64,000 nt of DNA, taken from contig NC_092577.1 in NCBI RefSeq assembly GCF_037975245.1, forward strand, positions 36,016,898 to 36,080,897. Direction: 5' to 3'. The notes beneath the pieces are model-generated. The model had not been told where the DNA came from and ran no database searches. It saw only the letters and a list, made by a program, of their open reading frames with translations. Both the position numbers and the translations under genes were made by a program. Source of the stretch: Apostichopus japonicus (Eukaryota > Echinodermata > Holothuroidea > Aspidochirotida > Stichopodidae). Below are positions 24,101-35,080 of this stretch, piece by piece; the first letter of the stretch is position 1, and every line of letters starts with the position of its first letter.

Positions 24101-24860
24101 AATGAAGTTACTCCAGAAGTGGGGTGGTTCGGCAATTGATTTTTTTACTAATACACTTTCAGCTTCCCCAAATTCCCTTCAACTGCAAAAAGAAACACTA
24201 AGGTATTTTTTGGGGAATTTCATCCTGGAGGATTTACTTCATAAATTGAATATTCACTATAAAATATATTCAGCATATATATATAGATTTACCATATAAA
24301 TTCAATATTTAAATTCCAGATATGCAATGCACAGTCAGTATGGTAGCATGCACATTGAACCATCTGGATTTGTACTTTACTTATTCATTATAATATATCA
24401 TTATTTTTATCCTCTTTGATTACTTTTTAGGATTGTATATTTAATATACAATTCACACACTTCATACTCTAACAAGTCCAACTACTAATGAGATTGTAAC
24501 TTTGTTAACTACTCTAGTACTCTGTAAAATGTTACAAAGTGATGACATCAAAGCGATTGTCACCCAAAGATGTAAAGTCTAAACGAACCCCATTCCCGAC
24601 CCCCCCCCCTTCCTAACACACAAACACACACAAATCATGTGTTGATAACTTTTATGATGTCTGTTTTAATTATCATGCTCTAATTACTAATTTAATAGAT
24701 ATGATTACTCTTAAACCCAAACTAAGGTGACTATTTTGTATACCTGAGGTAAAACCCCTACGGGAGCTTAAAAGTGCCATTAAAATAAGAAAAGCTTTGC
24801 CCCATAAGTAAACCTTTTCAGTAAATTGTTTAGATCTCAAGATGATATCTTATCAAATAT
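24101..24860. other. No recognised feature
   Basis: AT-rich sequence with a short C run at about 24600-24610. No coding frame of note. Confidence 0.45.
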
Positions 24861-24874
24861 GAGAAAAATGTTGG

Positions 24875-24953
24875 ATTGCTCAGTTGCTTTCACTCCACAA
24901 TTTACTATTCTTCTGCAAAATGTATATTCTTCAATTCATGCCAACTGAGCAAT
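24875..24953. repeat. Inverted repeat, 12-bp arms
   Basis: ATTGCTCAGTTG at 24875-24886 and CAACTGAGCAAT at 24942-24953 are exact reverse complements around a 55-bp spacer. Confidence 0.75.
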
Positions 24954-25072
24954 TGAACAATATTCTGGAAAATATTTAACTGACAACTTATCTAGTCATA
25001 AGGTGATGTGGAAGATTTAGAGTTACCATGTTAATATAACACAACATTTTGACAAAATATTGAACCTTGGTT

Positions 25073-25208
25073 GAGATACCAAGTTACGCTAACTTGAAAT
25101 CTCCGTAAAATTTGTTGAAACGATGAGTTGCCATGTTACACCTAACTCGTCATCTCGACAAAATTTTGATTTTTGGCGAGATACCAAGTTAAGCTAGCTT
25201 GACATCTC
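25073..25208. repeat. Tandem pair of near-perfect 31-bp palindromes
   Basis: GAGAT, CAAGTTA, TAACTTG and ATCTC are arranged as a palindrome at 25073-25103. A second copy at 25178-25208 has one change in each arm (AAGCTAGCTT centre). Between them a related sequence (CGATGAGTT to AACTCGTCATCTCG) is also weakly palindromic. Confidence 0.8.
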
Positions 25209-25260
25209 ATTACATTTTTTGGATTCGAGACAAAACATGACCAAATGATAAGTCACCTTT

Positions 25261-25754
25261 GCTAAAATGAATCCTACATTGTAACATGTAAAATTGTAAA
25301 ATATATCTAAAGACCAAAAAGTTTGTGATAACTTTGCCTCTCTCTCCCTCCCTCCCCATCCAGATGCCATTGTATTGTGCTATTGTACAGTTGTTCGGTA
25401 CTAAGCATTTACTGTCAGTTTGTTGTAAGCGCTAGATAGAAAAATTCAGGAATGAGCTCCATACAGTATTAATGAAAGCAATGTTAACCTTTTGTCTGCA
25501 CACTTAAAGACATATACAACATGAACCCTATACCTTTTCTTCGTCATTATGTCTTATCACAGGACCCACGAAGGTTATTCCCCAACACCAAACCCACCTC
25601 TACCCTCCCCCTCCCCCCCCCCAGCCTCCCCTCCTACAGTCCCAAACTTTCTTGATGACGTAATTATATTTCTTATTTGAAATGGGAATTGACTATAGTA
25701 CCGGTAATAAACTACTATGTGAATTTAACATCGAAAGAGAAAACTTCAATAGCA
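25261..25754. other. No recognised gene; C-rich tract
   Basis: Contains a CT/C-rich stretch at about 25590-25640 but no coding or transposon feature. Confidence 0.45.
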
Positions 25755-26425
25755 CATGTAAGTAATGAAACAAGGTACCGTATTCAAGTTTGAATGTAAT
25801 ATGTCACACATGAGTGGATATACTAACAATCATTACATGATAATTAACAACCCTGGTAAACACCCGAGTTGGTATACTTTCTTTTCATGTAAGTAATGAA
25901 ACAAGGTACCGTATTTCAAGTTTGAATGTAATATAATGTCACACATGAGTGGATATACTAACAATCATTACATGAGAATTAACAACCCTGGTAAACACCC
26001 GAGTTGGTATTCTTTCTTTTCATGTAAGTAATGAAACAAGGTTCCGTATTCAAGTTTGAATGTATATATAATGTCACACATGAGTGGATATTCTAACAAT
26101 CATTACATGAGAATTAACAACCCTGGTAAACACCCGAGTTGGTATACTTTCTTTTCATGTAAGTAATGAAACAAGGTACCGTATTTCAAGTTTGAATGTA
26201 ATATAATGTCACACATGAGTGGATATACTAACAATCATTACATGAGAATTAACAACCCTGGTAAACACCCGAGTTGGTATACTTTCTTTTCATGTAAGTA
26301 ATGAAACAAGGTTCCGTATTCAAGTTTGAATGTATATATAATGTCACACATGAGTGGATATACTAACAATCATTACATGAGAATTAACAACCCTGGTAAA
26401 CACCCGAGTTGGTAACCTTTCTTTC
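25755..26425. repeat. Tandem array, five units of 131-135 bp
   Basis: Units begin with CATGTAAGTAATGAAACAAG at 25755, 25886, 26021, 26156 and 26291, and end with CACCCGAGTTGGTA. Units 2 and 4 share GGTACCGTATTTCAAG and units 3 and 5 share GGTTCCGTATTCAAG plus GTATATATAATG. The last four units are therefore a duplicated 270-bp dimer. Confidence 0.95.
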
Positions 26426-27119
26426 CACGCTTCCGAAAAGCACTCTTACTGACAGTTTGAGCAGTATCAATGTAATATGCTTCTGTCAGATTAGGAACGG
26501 TTAGGAACTGTTCATATATACTGTCAGTATAGGTCAGCTTTGACGCATGATATGAGAGAATAGTATAGAGAAGTGGTACTATAGCATTGGTTATAGGCAT
26601 CCTGCAGGTGGGACCAAAAGTTCCTTCTATAAGTATTAAGTTGTTACATATCACGCTTCAGAGCACTTGAACTGAGAGTATATGGCAGCAACTACATTAC
26701 AATAAAATGTTGTTAACTTGAATACCACGAACCCTTCTAATTATTTGTAAGAGAATCTTTTAGCATTCTGATTCCAGGCCATGTAACTTTAGTCAATGTT
26801 GTGAACACTTTAATGTGCTACATAAGGTGCAAGCTACTTCCATTCAAATATAGTACGCATTACGTGTGTTAATTAGATATGCAACTTCATTACTTCTAAT
26901 TCTAACATATTTCAATTATTCTTAGAGTCATAAGGGGAAGGATATGGTTTTCTTTGGAATTGAACAAAGCAACATTTGACTGGCTCTTGAACAATTTACA
27001 TTAAAGTTACCACCTCATGGGCCTGTACGGAATAACATACTTTTAAACGTTTTCAAACTATATGACTATGGAGACGTTCATTGGTACTTTACTATCCTTG
27101 TTTAATATCAATGAAATAT
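26426..27119. other. No recognised feature
   Basis: AT-rich unique-looking sequence. A minus-strand 93-codon frame overlapping the end of the 135-bp array has no recognisable motif. Confidence 0.45.
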
Positions 27120-27690
27120 TCACAATTGAACAAAGCCTCCAAAGTTAAATCAGTAAATCAAAATAAATTTAGTACTCCCACATTATACTTTACACCAAGA
27201 ATTATGTAAAATGTGCACATATTTGAGCTCAGACATAGAAATAAACTTGAGTTGCAACTTCAAATAGTAACGAACAAGGACTCCAAAGTTATATCAGTAC
27301 TCCACAATAAAAATCAGTACCCCCACATGGTACTGTATACCAATAATTATGTAAGGTTTGCTAGTTTCTTGTCTGAAAAATTAGGTAAAAGTTGGAAATT
27401 GTTAATTCAAAGATTTGTTTTCTTTAAAAAGAACATATTTGAGCCCGGACATAGAAATAAACTTGAGTTGAAACTTCAAATAGTAACAAACAATGACTCC
27501 AAAGTTAAAACAGTACTTCACAATAAAAATCAGTACCCCCACATTGTACTGTATACCACAACTTATGTAAGGTTTGCTAGTTTTTTGTCTGAAAAATTAG
27601 GTAAAAGTTGGAAAAATATTAGTTCAAAGATTTGTTTTCTCTAAAAAGTACATATTTGAGCTCAGAAATATAAATTAATTAATTAAAATG
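27120..27690. repeat. Short array of ~217-bp units related to the 42-64 kb satellite
   Basis: CATATTTGAGC anchors at 27218, 27434 and 27651 give periods of 216 and 217 bp, with a partial unit before and after. Each unit carries CTCCAAAGTTA, CAGTACCCCCACA, TACTGTATA, TTGTCTGAAA and AAAAGTTGGAAA in the same order as each half of the large satellite monomer. The 143-codon frame at 27213-27644 is just this duplication, open because 216 is divisible by three. Confidence 0.9.
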
Positions 27691-28024
27691 AGGTAAAAGT
27701 TGGACATTTTTAAGGGTGCATCAAAGTATAAAAAGTTTTCACAAAATGATCTCTGACTTGCCTATTTTTTCTCTCTCAGTACTAATTACATTTACGTCTT
27801 AAAGATATATTTAAAATCTAGCTTCATGCAATAGTGGCAAATGTTTCAATAGTTTCTCTGAAAATTTGAACTCAAAACCTTAAACCATTGCTTACTTATA
27901 CTAATTCTGCACAATAAAAAACAATAAACTACATAAGGAGTACAGAGAAATTAGTGTGCAGGACAAAGTGACTTCAACATAAGACTAAAGAACTTTTTGC
28001 TTTCTTTTTCTATTTATTTCAATG
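27691..28024. other. No recognised feature
   Basis: AT-rich sequence between two tandem arrays. Confidence 0.45.
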
Positions 28025-28285
28025 ATTTACAATTCATTAATCTGTACAAATTCAAATTCATTAATCTGTACAAATTCATTAATCTGTACAAATTCATTAA
28101 TCTGTACAAATTCAAATTCTTTAATCCGTACAAATTCATTAATCTGTACAAATTCAAATTCATTAATCTGTACAAATTCAAATTCATTAATCTGAACAAA
28201 TTCATTAATCTGTACAAATTCAAATTCTTTAATCCGTACAAATTCATTAATCTGTACAAATTCATTAATCTGAACAAATTTAAAT
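28025..28285. repeat. Minisatellite of 18- and 24-bp units
   Basis: Repeats of ATTCATTAATCTGTACAA, with some units lengthened by an extra ATTCAA. Variants have CTTTAATCCGTAC or CTGAAC. It produces artefactual periodic ORFs on both strands. Confidence 0.95.
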
Positions 28286-28915
28286 TCATATTAGAATTGC
28301 ATTTATTGCATCATTATTGAAATAATTAGTAAACAAAAACACAGAAACCCTGAGAACAGACCCTGAGAATTAACAGAAATACACATAAATATCCCAATGC
28401 ATAACGAAAATTGGCAATATATGATCTACAATCAAAGAAAACCCTTTCCCCCACAATTGACACATAACATAACAAAAATTGACCCCTAATTAAAAGTTAA
28501 TTACACAAAAGACAAAACTAACAGAAAATTATAACTGGGATGTAATGTGATTGGAAGTATTACAGCACATGACAGCATATAAACAGGTAAAGTGCCTGTA
28601 TGCATACTTTAATGTGCTGTTAGACTACGTTTAGAAAGCTAAGAGGCAGTGAGGTAGCGGTTGGTTAGTTAAAACAAATTTAACTAGGTTAATAAAGCTT
28701 AACTCATTTACAAACTATTTACAAAGTTATGATGGCTGACAGTGGCTACACATCTCAGTAAAGTATATTCCCTTCCTGTCTTCTCCCTCCTCACTGTTGT
28801 CCTATATCAGTTTACCTATCAATCAACTATTCAGTAACGAGGGTAGGTAAACCTACATAGGACAAAGAGACAGAAAAGGAATACATATCACTGAAAGTTG
28901 TAATTTAAGAAGAAG
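28286..28915. other. No recognised feature
   Basis: AT-rich sequence with no coding frame or repeat of note. Confidence 0.45.
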
Positions 28916-28920
28916 AAAAA

Positions 28921-29248
28921 AAAAAATCTAAACTACTGGTAGGGAGGTGATCTCCACAGCAACAAGACTGGTGTATTTACAAGCCGTGTTAGTTTTAGCT
29001 TTGTACATGCAGGGACAGGGGGAAGCGTTTGCATTTACAGCAAACAATATAATGAGAAAAAAATAGAAAGGTAGAAGGTACATTGACAACAACAAATTCA
29101 ATGAAAAGAAAAAATCTACACTACTGGTAGGGAGGTGGTCTCCACGGCAACTAGATGGTGTATTTACAAGCCGTGTTAGGTTTAGCTTTGTACATGCAGG
29201 GACAGGGGGACGCTTTTGTATTAACAGCAAACAATGTCATGAGAAAAT
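28921..29248. repeat. Tandem duplication, 188-bp spacing
   Basis: A ~140-bp segment starting AAAAAATCTA at 28921 (ACTACTGGTAGGGAGGTG, TTTACAAGCCGTGTTAG, TACATGCAGGGACAGGGGGA) recurs at 29109-29248 with about 10% differences. The two spacers between copies differ. Confidence 0.9.
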
Positions 29249-29317
29249 CAGTACAGAGGCAACTAATATTTACAGCAACTAAGATAAAAAAGGAAGAACC
29301 ATTAAAAGACAAGTACT

Positions 29318-29525
29318 GAACAATACCAGGACAAGGACTAGACAATATCAGGACAAGGAATAGACAATACCAGGACAAGATAAGGACTGGACAATACCAG
29401 GACAAAGACTAAACAATACCAGGACAAGACAATACCAGGATAAGAAAATACTAGGACAAGGACTAGACTATAACAGGACTAGATGATACCAGGACAGTAC
29501 AAGGACTGGACAATACCAAGACACA
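29318..29525. repeat. Degenerate minisatellite
   Basis: Irregular repeats of GACAATACCAGGACAAG with units of roughly 16-27 bp over about 200 bp. Confidence 0.9.
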
Positions 29526-29544
29526 ACCTTTGTCTTGGTATTGT
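29510..29544. repeat. Hairpin at the end of the minisatellite
   Basis: ACAATACCAAGACA at 29510-29523 and TGTCTTGGTATTGT at 29531-29544 are perfect 14-bp inverted arms around 7 bp. The right arm is an inverted copy of the minisatellite unit. Confidence 0.9.
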
Positions 29545-29570
29545 TCGGTCTGTTTGTCCATTGAACTGGT

Positions 29571-31100
29571 ATGATCTATTCTGGATCTATTATGAGCATG
29601 AAATGTGAGTAGGAGTATTTTGAACTTTCCTCAAAAATCAATAGGAAGCCAGTGCAGATCCTTTATGAGGGGGGTGGTATGACATCTTTTCTTTGCTCAT
29701 TTGACTATTTGTGCTGCAGTATTTGAAGTTTCTGAATTTGGAACTCAGGATTCCAAATAAAAGAGAATTTAATGGTAGTTAGTATAGGCCCCAAATTATA
29801 GCAGGCTATAATTGCTAGAAGTTTTCAAAAACTACTCTCCAGGGGGTCTCTACTCTCGAAATTGTTCTTAGACATTTTTATGGAACGCACAAGATGACTG
29901 AATGAAGCAGTGAGGAATATTTCCTCAAAGCTTAATACTTTTGACCAAAAGTGACCATATTTGTATATCTAGCTTATTTGGGGCCGAAACAGCATAACTT
30001 TAAGTAATCTAGTTTGAAGTAACAAATGTACAAGAACTTCACATGATCTCTGATCAATGTACTTCCTCATTGGACCAATGTTTCATAATTTCCAATTAGC
30101 GGATCAACAGACATTTTCAACATGCTTATTGAAAGATGGATGCGCATCGAAAAAGGCACCAAGGTTCCTTACTGTAGAAGATACAAGTACAGACTCATTA
30201 CCCACAGAAAGTAGAGGGTAGTTTTGTCTAACGACAGAAAATTTTGAATGAAATACAATAAAACTCAGTTCTATCACAATTCAATTTAAGATAATTAGAA
30301 GTAAACCAGCTATGAAGGTCTCTGATGCATCTTTCCATTATGCTGAAATCATTTTGTAAGTTGTCAAATGTTATGAAAGGCAAGAAACACCTGGGTATGG
30401 TCAGCAGAATGATGAAACTCACGTATAATATCACTTAGTTCAGCAAGATTCAAGGAAAAAAGTACTGGTCCAAGTACTGAGCCTTGTGGTACACCACAAT
30501 CAAATTTATGAGATGCGGAAATAACATTTCCAAGTTGCACATGTTGATGACGATCAGAGAGATAAGACTGAAACCATCACAAGGCAGATCCTGTTATCCT
30601 GTACTTGAATGAGGCTTACTCAATAAAATATGATGATTCAACAGTATCAAATACTGATGAAAGATCCAATAGAACCAAAAGAACCTGTCGGTTTTTATCA
30701 AGCTCCAATGTAAGAAAGTTGTGGACTGCATTAAGGGCCATCTCAGTGCTATGGCCAGACTTATAAGCAGATTGATATGGTTTGAGTAGATCTTCCTGAA
30801 TGAGGTAGTCCATTAAGTGTGATAAAACAACCTTTTCTTAAATTTTAGATACAAATCCCATGTTGGAAATAGGACAATCATTACGTTAGCAGTTTCTTTC
30901 TTAGTAATTTTTCTTTAACACAGTAGCAGGAATCAAATGGGCAACTTTGAAAGAGTCTGGGACAGTTCTTATTGCCATAGAATGATAAATAATATGTGTA
31001 ATTGAAGAATGCAGCACAGTTCAGCAATCCTTATCTTACTATGTTGGCAATGGATCAAGTAAACATGACTTGGATGGTAAATTCAAAATAAATTTTCTAT
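29571..31100 (-). mobile_element. L2/CR1-like LINE remnant (3' part and reverse transcriptase)
   Basis: The minus strand encodes a broken but clear LINE reverse transcriptase (30228-31090). The adjacent 29571-29700 has the ATAGGAAGCCAGTGCAGATC followed by GGGGTGGTATGA motif often found in the 3' part of such elements. The 5' end and endonuclease domain were not found, so the copy is 5'-truncated or eroded. Clade assignment rests on RT motif style and is not certain. Confidence 0.8.
30228..31090 (-). pseudogene. LINE reverse transcriptase, inactivated
   Basis: Reading from high to low coordinates on the minus strand, the fragments resemble successive RT blocks: PDSFKVAHLIP, then NCPISNMGFVSKI, EKVVLSHLMDYLI and QSAYKSGHSTEMALNAVHNF. 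These are followed by LLDLSSVFDTVE, then GVPQGSVLGPVLFSLNLAEL near 30430-30495, and LKLNCDRTEF near 30260. The catalytic YADD box is degenerate: at 30397-30408 it reads SADH. There is an in-frame TAA after VSKI and at least one frameshift after AFHNI. The gene therefore cannot make an active polymerase. Confidence 0.88.
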
Positions 31101-31790
31101 TACAACAAAGTCCTCAGAAACCTGAGGTTAAGAGTCAAGTAGAGTGCCAGAAGATGGTGTAACAGAACATATTAACGATGAATGCTGGCTCTGAATATTT
31201 ACTGATGCACAAAGTTCAGCAATCTTGTTGTAAAAATAACAGGACAATCTTGTTGACAGCTCAGTCTCACAAGAATAGTCTGGTAGTATCAATGTTTTCC
31301 ATTTGTGAGAAAATCCTTGGAAAAGCTTCAGTGACCCTTAAAAGAATAGTATTTCCTATTTGCCTCATAAATATTTAATATTTTCTATAGGGTTTGCTTG
31401 TAACCAGTGGTAGCATGTTCAAAATGCTGTAGATGTCAGGCAGTCCTTGTCCCAGTCCAACCTCCATTGCAGCATAGGTCATTCGCTGGTTGAGTTTTTG
31501 CTGGACGTGATGTTAGCTGATGTCTGTGGCTTTGGACCCTTGCTACAAGCCAAGCAAACCAAGATCAATTGAAAAGAGAGACCTTTGTAATTTTTTCAAC
31601 TTGATGAAAGCTGAGAGGAAAAGAAAAACAGCTACTGATTAGTTCATTAAGCATGAGGCTAGTCTAAGGAATTATATCAGCAGTAATTACTAATTACAGG
31701 GCAAAGAGAAAGAAAAAGAACATTCTCTTATCAGAGTCACTGTTTATAGCCTATAGCATGCTAGCCTTGCTACACCTTGGCTAATACTTT
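31101..31790. other. No recognised feature (possibly 5' part of the LINE)
   Basis: No RT-like blocks are recognisable upstream of 31090 on the minus strand. The plus-strand frame at 31178-31378 has no domain. Confidence 0.4.
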
Positions 31791-31937
31791 CTAGGCCTGG
31801 GCCTAGGCTACATAGAGCTGGACTTTAGGCCATCCTTTGTAACTAAACATACTGAAAATAACTCTAACAACGACGGAATAAAAGGAAGGAATCAGATATC
31901 TGAATAAGTCGAAACACTTAACATATTCCAATATAGA

Positions 31938-32080
31938 CAAGGCTATGAATGAGCTAGACCACCTGGAAGGAGGATTTATCTCGTGGTTTTTCTAGACCAG
32001 AATTTCATAAGGAATAAGAATAGCTTGGGTAAAAAGCCCAAATCCTGAATGCACGCCCCAAAAGGGGGTTTCCTAGGAGG
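31938..32080. repeat. Left arm of the inverted repeat
   Basis: Pairs with 38755-38901 on the opposite strand at roughly 80-90% by eye, including 19 identical bases around TCTAGACCAGAATTTCATA. Confidence 0.8.
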
Positions 32081-32300
32081 GGTCGATTTTTTTAACGAAA
32101 AATGCCAGAGGTTTCATTTACACACAAAATAGGATAAAATGTGGTTTTTCTAGACCCTAATTTCATAACGAATAAGAATATCTTGGGTTAAAAGCCCAAA
32201 ACATGAATGCAACCCACCCCCCCGAAAAGGTTTTTTTCTGGGGGGTCTATTGTTTTAAGGAAAAAATACCATAAGTTAAATTTACACAAAAATAAGATAA
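31983..32300. repeat. Tandem duplication, 158-bp period
   Basis: GTGGTTTTTCTAGACC at 31983 and 32141 each start a unit containing AATTTCATAA, GAATAAGAATA, CTTGGGT, AAAAGCCCAAA and a C-run/G-run block. The second unit is diverged, and only the first has a counterpart in the right arm. Confidence 0.85.
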
Positions 32301-32940
32301 GAGAAACTATTATCCTCAAGATTTAAACCCAGTTGGTTAATTAAGCCTTATATATTGGATGTGGTAACACTGGTGGTGGGGGGTATTACGGGTTCTCTAA
32401 AGTATCCCTATTTAACCCTTACTGCACTGGGGGGAGCATTATGAAATTTTTGCCACAAATTTTGAACTGTTTGAGATATGAACTAGATTCTTTCATGACT
32501 TTTCCCCCACTTCTTGCACACATTTTAACACCACTTTGGTCCATATAGGGCCCCTGTAGGTTAAGTTATGTACCAATTTGTGATGACCCACAGAAATGTT
32601 TGCAATTTTTACATTGACTTGTGTTCAAAAACGTTAGTTTAAATAGGTTACAAATACTCAAACTTTTACCCTTTATGATATGTAGCAATGCCACATGTTC
32701 CTCAAGCTCTGAGGATGCAAAAGTTGTATTAGATAACAACACATGTAGGCACATATCGCAAGGTCTTCAGAATGAGCGACATTGATCTAACACCAGCACA
32801 GAAGACATCACTTATTGGCATTCATGCCCTCACAGGCAACGACTACAACTCTTCCTTTTTTTTGAAAAGGAAAAAGGAACTTGCTATATAGCATAAAGAG
32901 TAGGAGTGTCAAAGAAGGTTTAAATTTTTGAGGTTAATAA
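32301..32940. other. No recognised gene; dispersed-repeat-like
   Basis: Includes TTAACCCTTACTGCACTGGG near 32415, a style of sequence often found in repeats. No coding frame is convincing. Confidence 0.35.
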
Positions 32941-32999
32941 GATTTTGTTTTATCGTATTGTGTGTAAATGTAACTCATGGTATTTTTTCCTTAAAAAAT

Positions 33000-33535
33000 G
33001 CCCCGGCCCAGATAACATCATGCTAGCGGTCCACCGGCGGCCCGCTAGCTGCACCACTGGCGGTCCACCGGCGGGGAAAGCCGGCGGAACGCCAGAGATT
33101 TGGCCGGCTTTAATCCGGCGGTCCGCCGGCGACTACGCCAGAAGACCGCCGGAGAAACGCCAGTGTACCGCCGGTATACCGCCAGTGTTCCACAAGCAGA
33201 CCGCCGAAGAAACGCCAGCGTACCGCCCGTGTACCGCCAGTGTTCCACCAGTAAACGGACAAAGAAACGCCGGCGTTCCGCCGGTGTACAGCCAGTGTTC
33301 CACCGGCAGACCGCCGAAGAAACTCCAGCGTACCGCCGGTGTTCCACCAGTAGACCGCCAAAGAAACGCCAGCGTACCGCCGAATAAACGCCAGCGTACC
33401 GCTGGTGTACTGCCAGTGTTCCACCAGCAGACCGCCGAAGAAACGCCTGTGTACCGCCGGTGTACTACCAGCAGACTGCCGGAGAAACGCAAGCTTACCA
33501 CGGGAGTACCGCCAGTGTTCCGCTGAATTTCTGTC
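33000..33535. repeat. GC-rich minisatellite (ACCGCC-type), ~54-bp units
   Basis: GTGTTCCAC anchors at about 33187, 33241 and 33295 give a 54-bp period; later units are 44-77 bp. The unit contains AGACCGCCGAAGAAACGCC, AGCGTACCGCC and GTGTACCGCCA. The first ~170 bp contain CTAGCGGTCCACCGGCGG and GGCGGTCCGCCGGCG, near-palindromic blocks. Open frames of 95-193 codons on both strands are by-products of the repeat. Confidence 0.92.
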
Positions 33536-33864
33536 AGAGAGAGCCACTGGCTATCCGCTAGCTAATATCCAGTGTACTGGCGACCTGCTAGCCCAAATCT
33601 GGTATTCCGCCAGCAACCCACTAGGCAGAGATCTTCACATCAATTGCTAACCAAATATCTGTGTTCCGGCAGGAAACTGTCCGTCAAATATCTGGTTTCG
33701 TCCCAGCACATTGTCAAGGGAAAGCCAGCATGAGTGCCAGCTTGTTTGGGGTGTACTACAGTACTAGAACAGAACTATTGGTCTACCTGCAGATTTTACT
33801 GAATTACACATGCGGTTACATATGAAGAAATAATGACTAACACAGTGAAATTAGTTGCTACCTT

Positions 33865-33870
33865 TTTATT
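33865..33870 (-). promoter_or_regulatory. Candidate poly(A) signal AATAAA
   Basis: AATAAA on the minus strand, about 100 bp past the candidate stop codon at 33971-33973. The position fits the proposed terminal exon. Confidence 0.3.
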
Positions 33871-33970
33871 ACGCCTATAAATTACAAAGCGAGAAAATGA
33901 GTTCCAGCGTTAAATATTCCAACAGCACTAAAGAAATTCACTCGTCAACTGATTGTGGTGTAGTCCGAGA

Positions 33971-34069
33971 TTATCGCCCTCCCTCACAACCAGATGCACC
34001 CTTCAGAAATCTCACCACCGCCGCCTGAATATCAGATGAATTCGATTGTGCAGTTCCTCCGTACAGCTT
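33971..34069 (-). CDS. Candidate terminal exon of a DUF4806-like gene
   Basis: Minus-strand sequence after an acceptor ATTAACAG reads 32 codons to TAA, starting KLYGGTAQSNSSDIQ and ending VVRFLKGASGCEGGR. An acidic-start helix followed by a hydrophobic L-x-x-A and closing GGR resembles the C-terminal tail of DUF4806-type transposon-associated proteins as I recall them. The same exon in another phase reads RSCTEELHNRIHLIFRRRW and stop; that phase is the one joined by the candidate exon 34511-34640. Which phase is real is unresolved. Confidence 0.3.
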   Translation of the reverse strand, partial: KLYGGTAQSNSSDIQAAVVRFLKGASGCEGGR

Positions 34070-34510
34070 CTGTTAATACGAAACACATTACAAAAAACAT
34101 TACATAAAAGATTGCATTCTACACAAGCAATAAAATGAAGCCAATAATTGGTTACCCGATACTCATAGCTTGAACAGTTACAACTTTTCATGTTCCACAA
34201 CCGTGCATCAGTTACTTCTGTACTGTGCTCGTAACACAGTAACATGTGTTACAGGTGGCACGTGGCAAGTTTTTTCTAATTGCAAATTTAAAAAAATAAT
34301 AATAATTTAAAATTTAAAACATTAATAAAATTAAATTTAAAATTTTTTAAAATTACTGCAAATTTTCACCTGTCTGACTCTTAGTTCAACGTGTCACAGC
34401 TTTCTGATAATTACTGTGCCAACTGTAACACTAGCTATGAGTATCGGCTGGGGTCCCATATTATGATCACAATTGGTTAAGCTACATTATTCACATTTTC
34501 ACACATTTAC

Positions 34511-34640
34511 CTTTTTTCCGTGATAAACGAAATATTTCCTTTGCCTTCACCTTCTTTCATTTTATACTGAACACATGCATTACTGTTGCAAATCCAGGTC
34601 CCATCAATTGGGAAATTGGATGATAGAAAGTGACAATGAA
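34511..34640 (-). CDS. Candidate internal exon, possible zinc-binding
   Basis: 130 bp between an acceptor TTGACCAG and a donor AG|GTAAAT on the minus strand. The frame reads HCHFLSSNFPIDGTWICNSN followed by ACVQYKM and a Gly/Glu/Lys-rich tail. Its His and Cys residues could bind metal, but no family is recognised. The phase (one incoming base, two outgoing) fits the end of the exon at 34915-35080. A competing frame in the same stretch (…FIDQFIVTFYHPISQ…) is also open. Confidence 0.22.
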
Positions 34641-34914
34641 CTGGTCAATAAAGTCATATGGTGAATAAACTTTAAAATCAATGCTGAATGCTGCTTTACA
34701 ACTGCATCTGAAACAACACATCTTACATCAACATATATTTGTAGTAAATTTTTTAAATGACCAGAATTCAATGTAAATTAAAGCAAGAATTCTCGTTGAT
34801 GGGATGTTGCATTGAAAAGTTGGCCGATCCATGAGTCAAATGCACAACCCCCTCCCCACAACTCAAGATTCTCTTCACTGCTGCTGTAAACAAAAATGAC
34901 ACATATAAACTCAC

Positions 34915-35080
34915 TTTCAAGTATGTATTTCATACATGTAGCTTCGCAAAGGCTGTTTTCCCAGTGGTACACATGTGTCCAGTTCAGTGTGGTAGCAACT
35001 GCATTTGCCAATACATCTCTCACGATTCTTTTAACGCACTCCTTCAATGTGTTGCCAACAAGAATTGATAGTCTTTTCAT
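34915..35080 (-). CDS. Exon encoding the second half of a DUF4806-like domain
   Basis: The minus-strand acceptor TTGTTTCAAG is followed in phase 0 by MKRLSILVGNTLKECVKRIV and then RDVLANAVATTLNWTH. The pattern L-x-x-hGGx-x-h-hxx-hVxRIhxxhLxNxhAxxhxW is that of the DUF4806 domain (function unknown, often in repeat-associated animal genes). A donor A|GTGAGT at 34909-34914 closes the exon with one spare base; an earlier end cannot be excluded. It joins in frame to 35528-35632 across a 447-bp intron. The leading ATG is probably not the gene start. Confidence 0.45.

Noticed and set aside
27213-27644. 143-codon ORF with an internal duplication
   Set aside because: It spans two ~216-bp satellite-related units; the open frame follows from the unit length being a multiple of three.
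28025-28285. CRISPR-like appearance of regularly spaced short repeats
   Set aside because: The units are contiguous with no unique spacers, and the DNA is clearly eukaryotic. It is a minisatellite.
32945-33526. 193-codon Pro/Arg/Thr-rich ORF and overlapping ORFs on both strands
   Set aside because: The GC-rich minisatellite lacks stop codons in several frames at once. All frames give repetitive peptides, which marks a repeat artefact.
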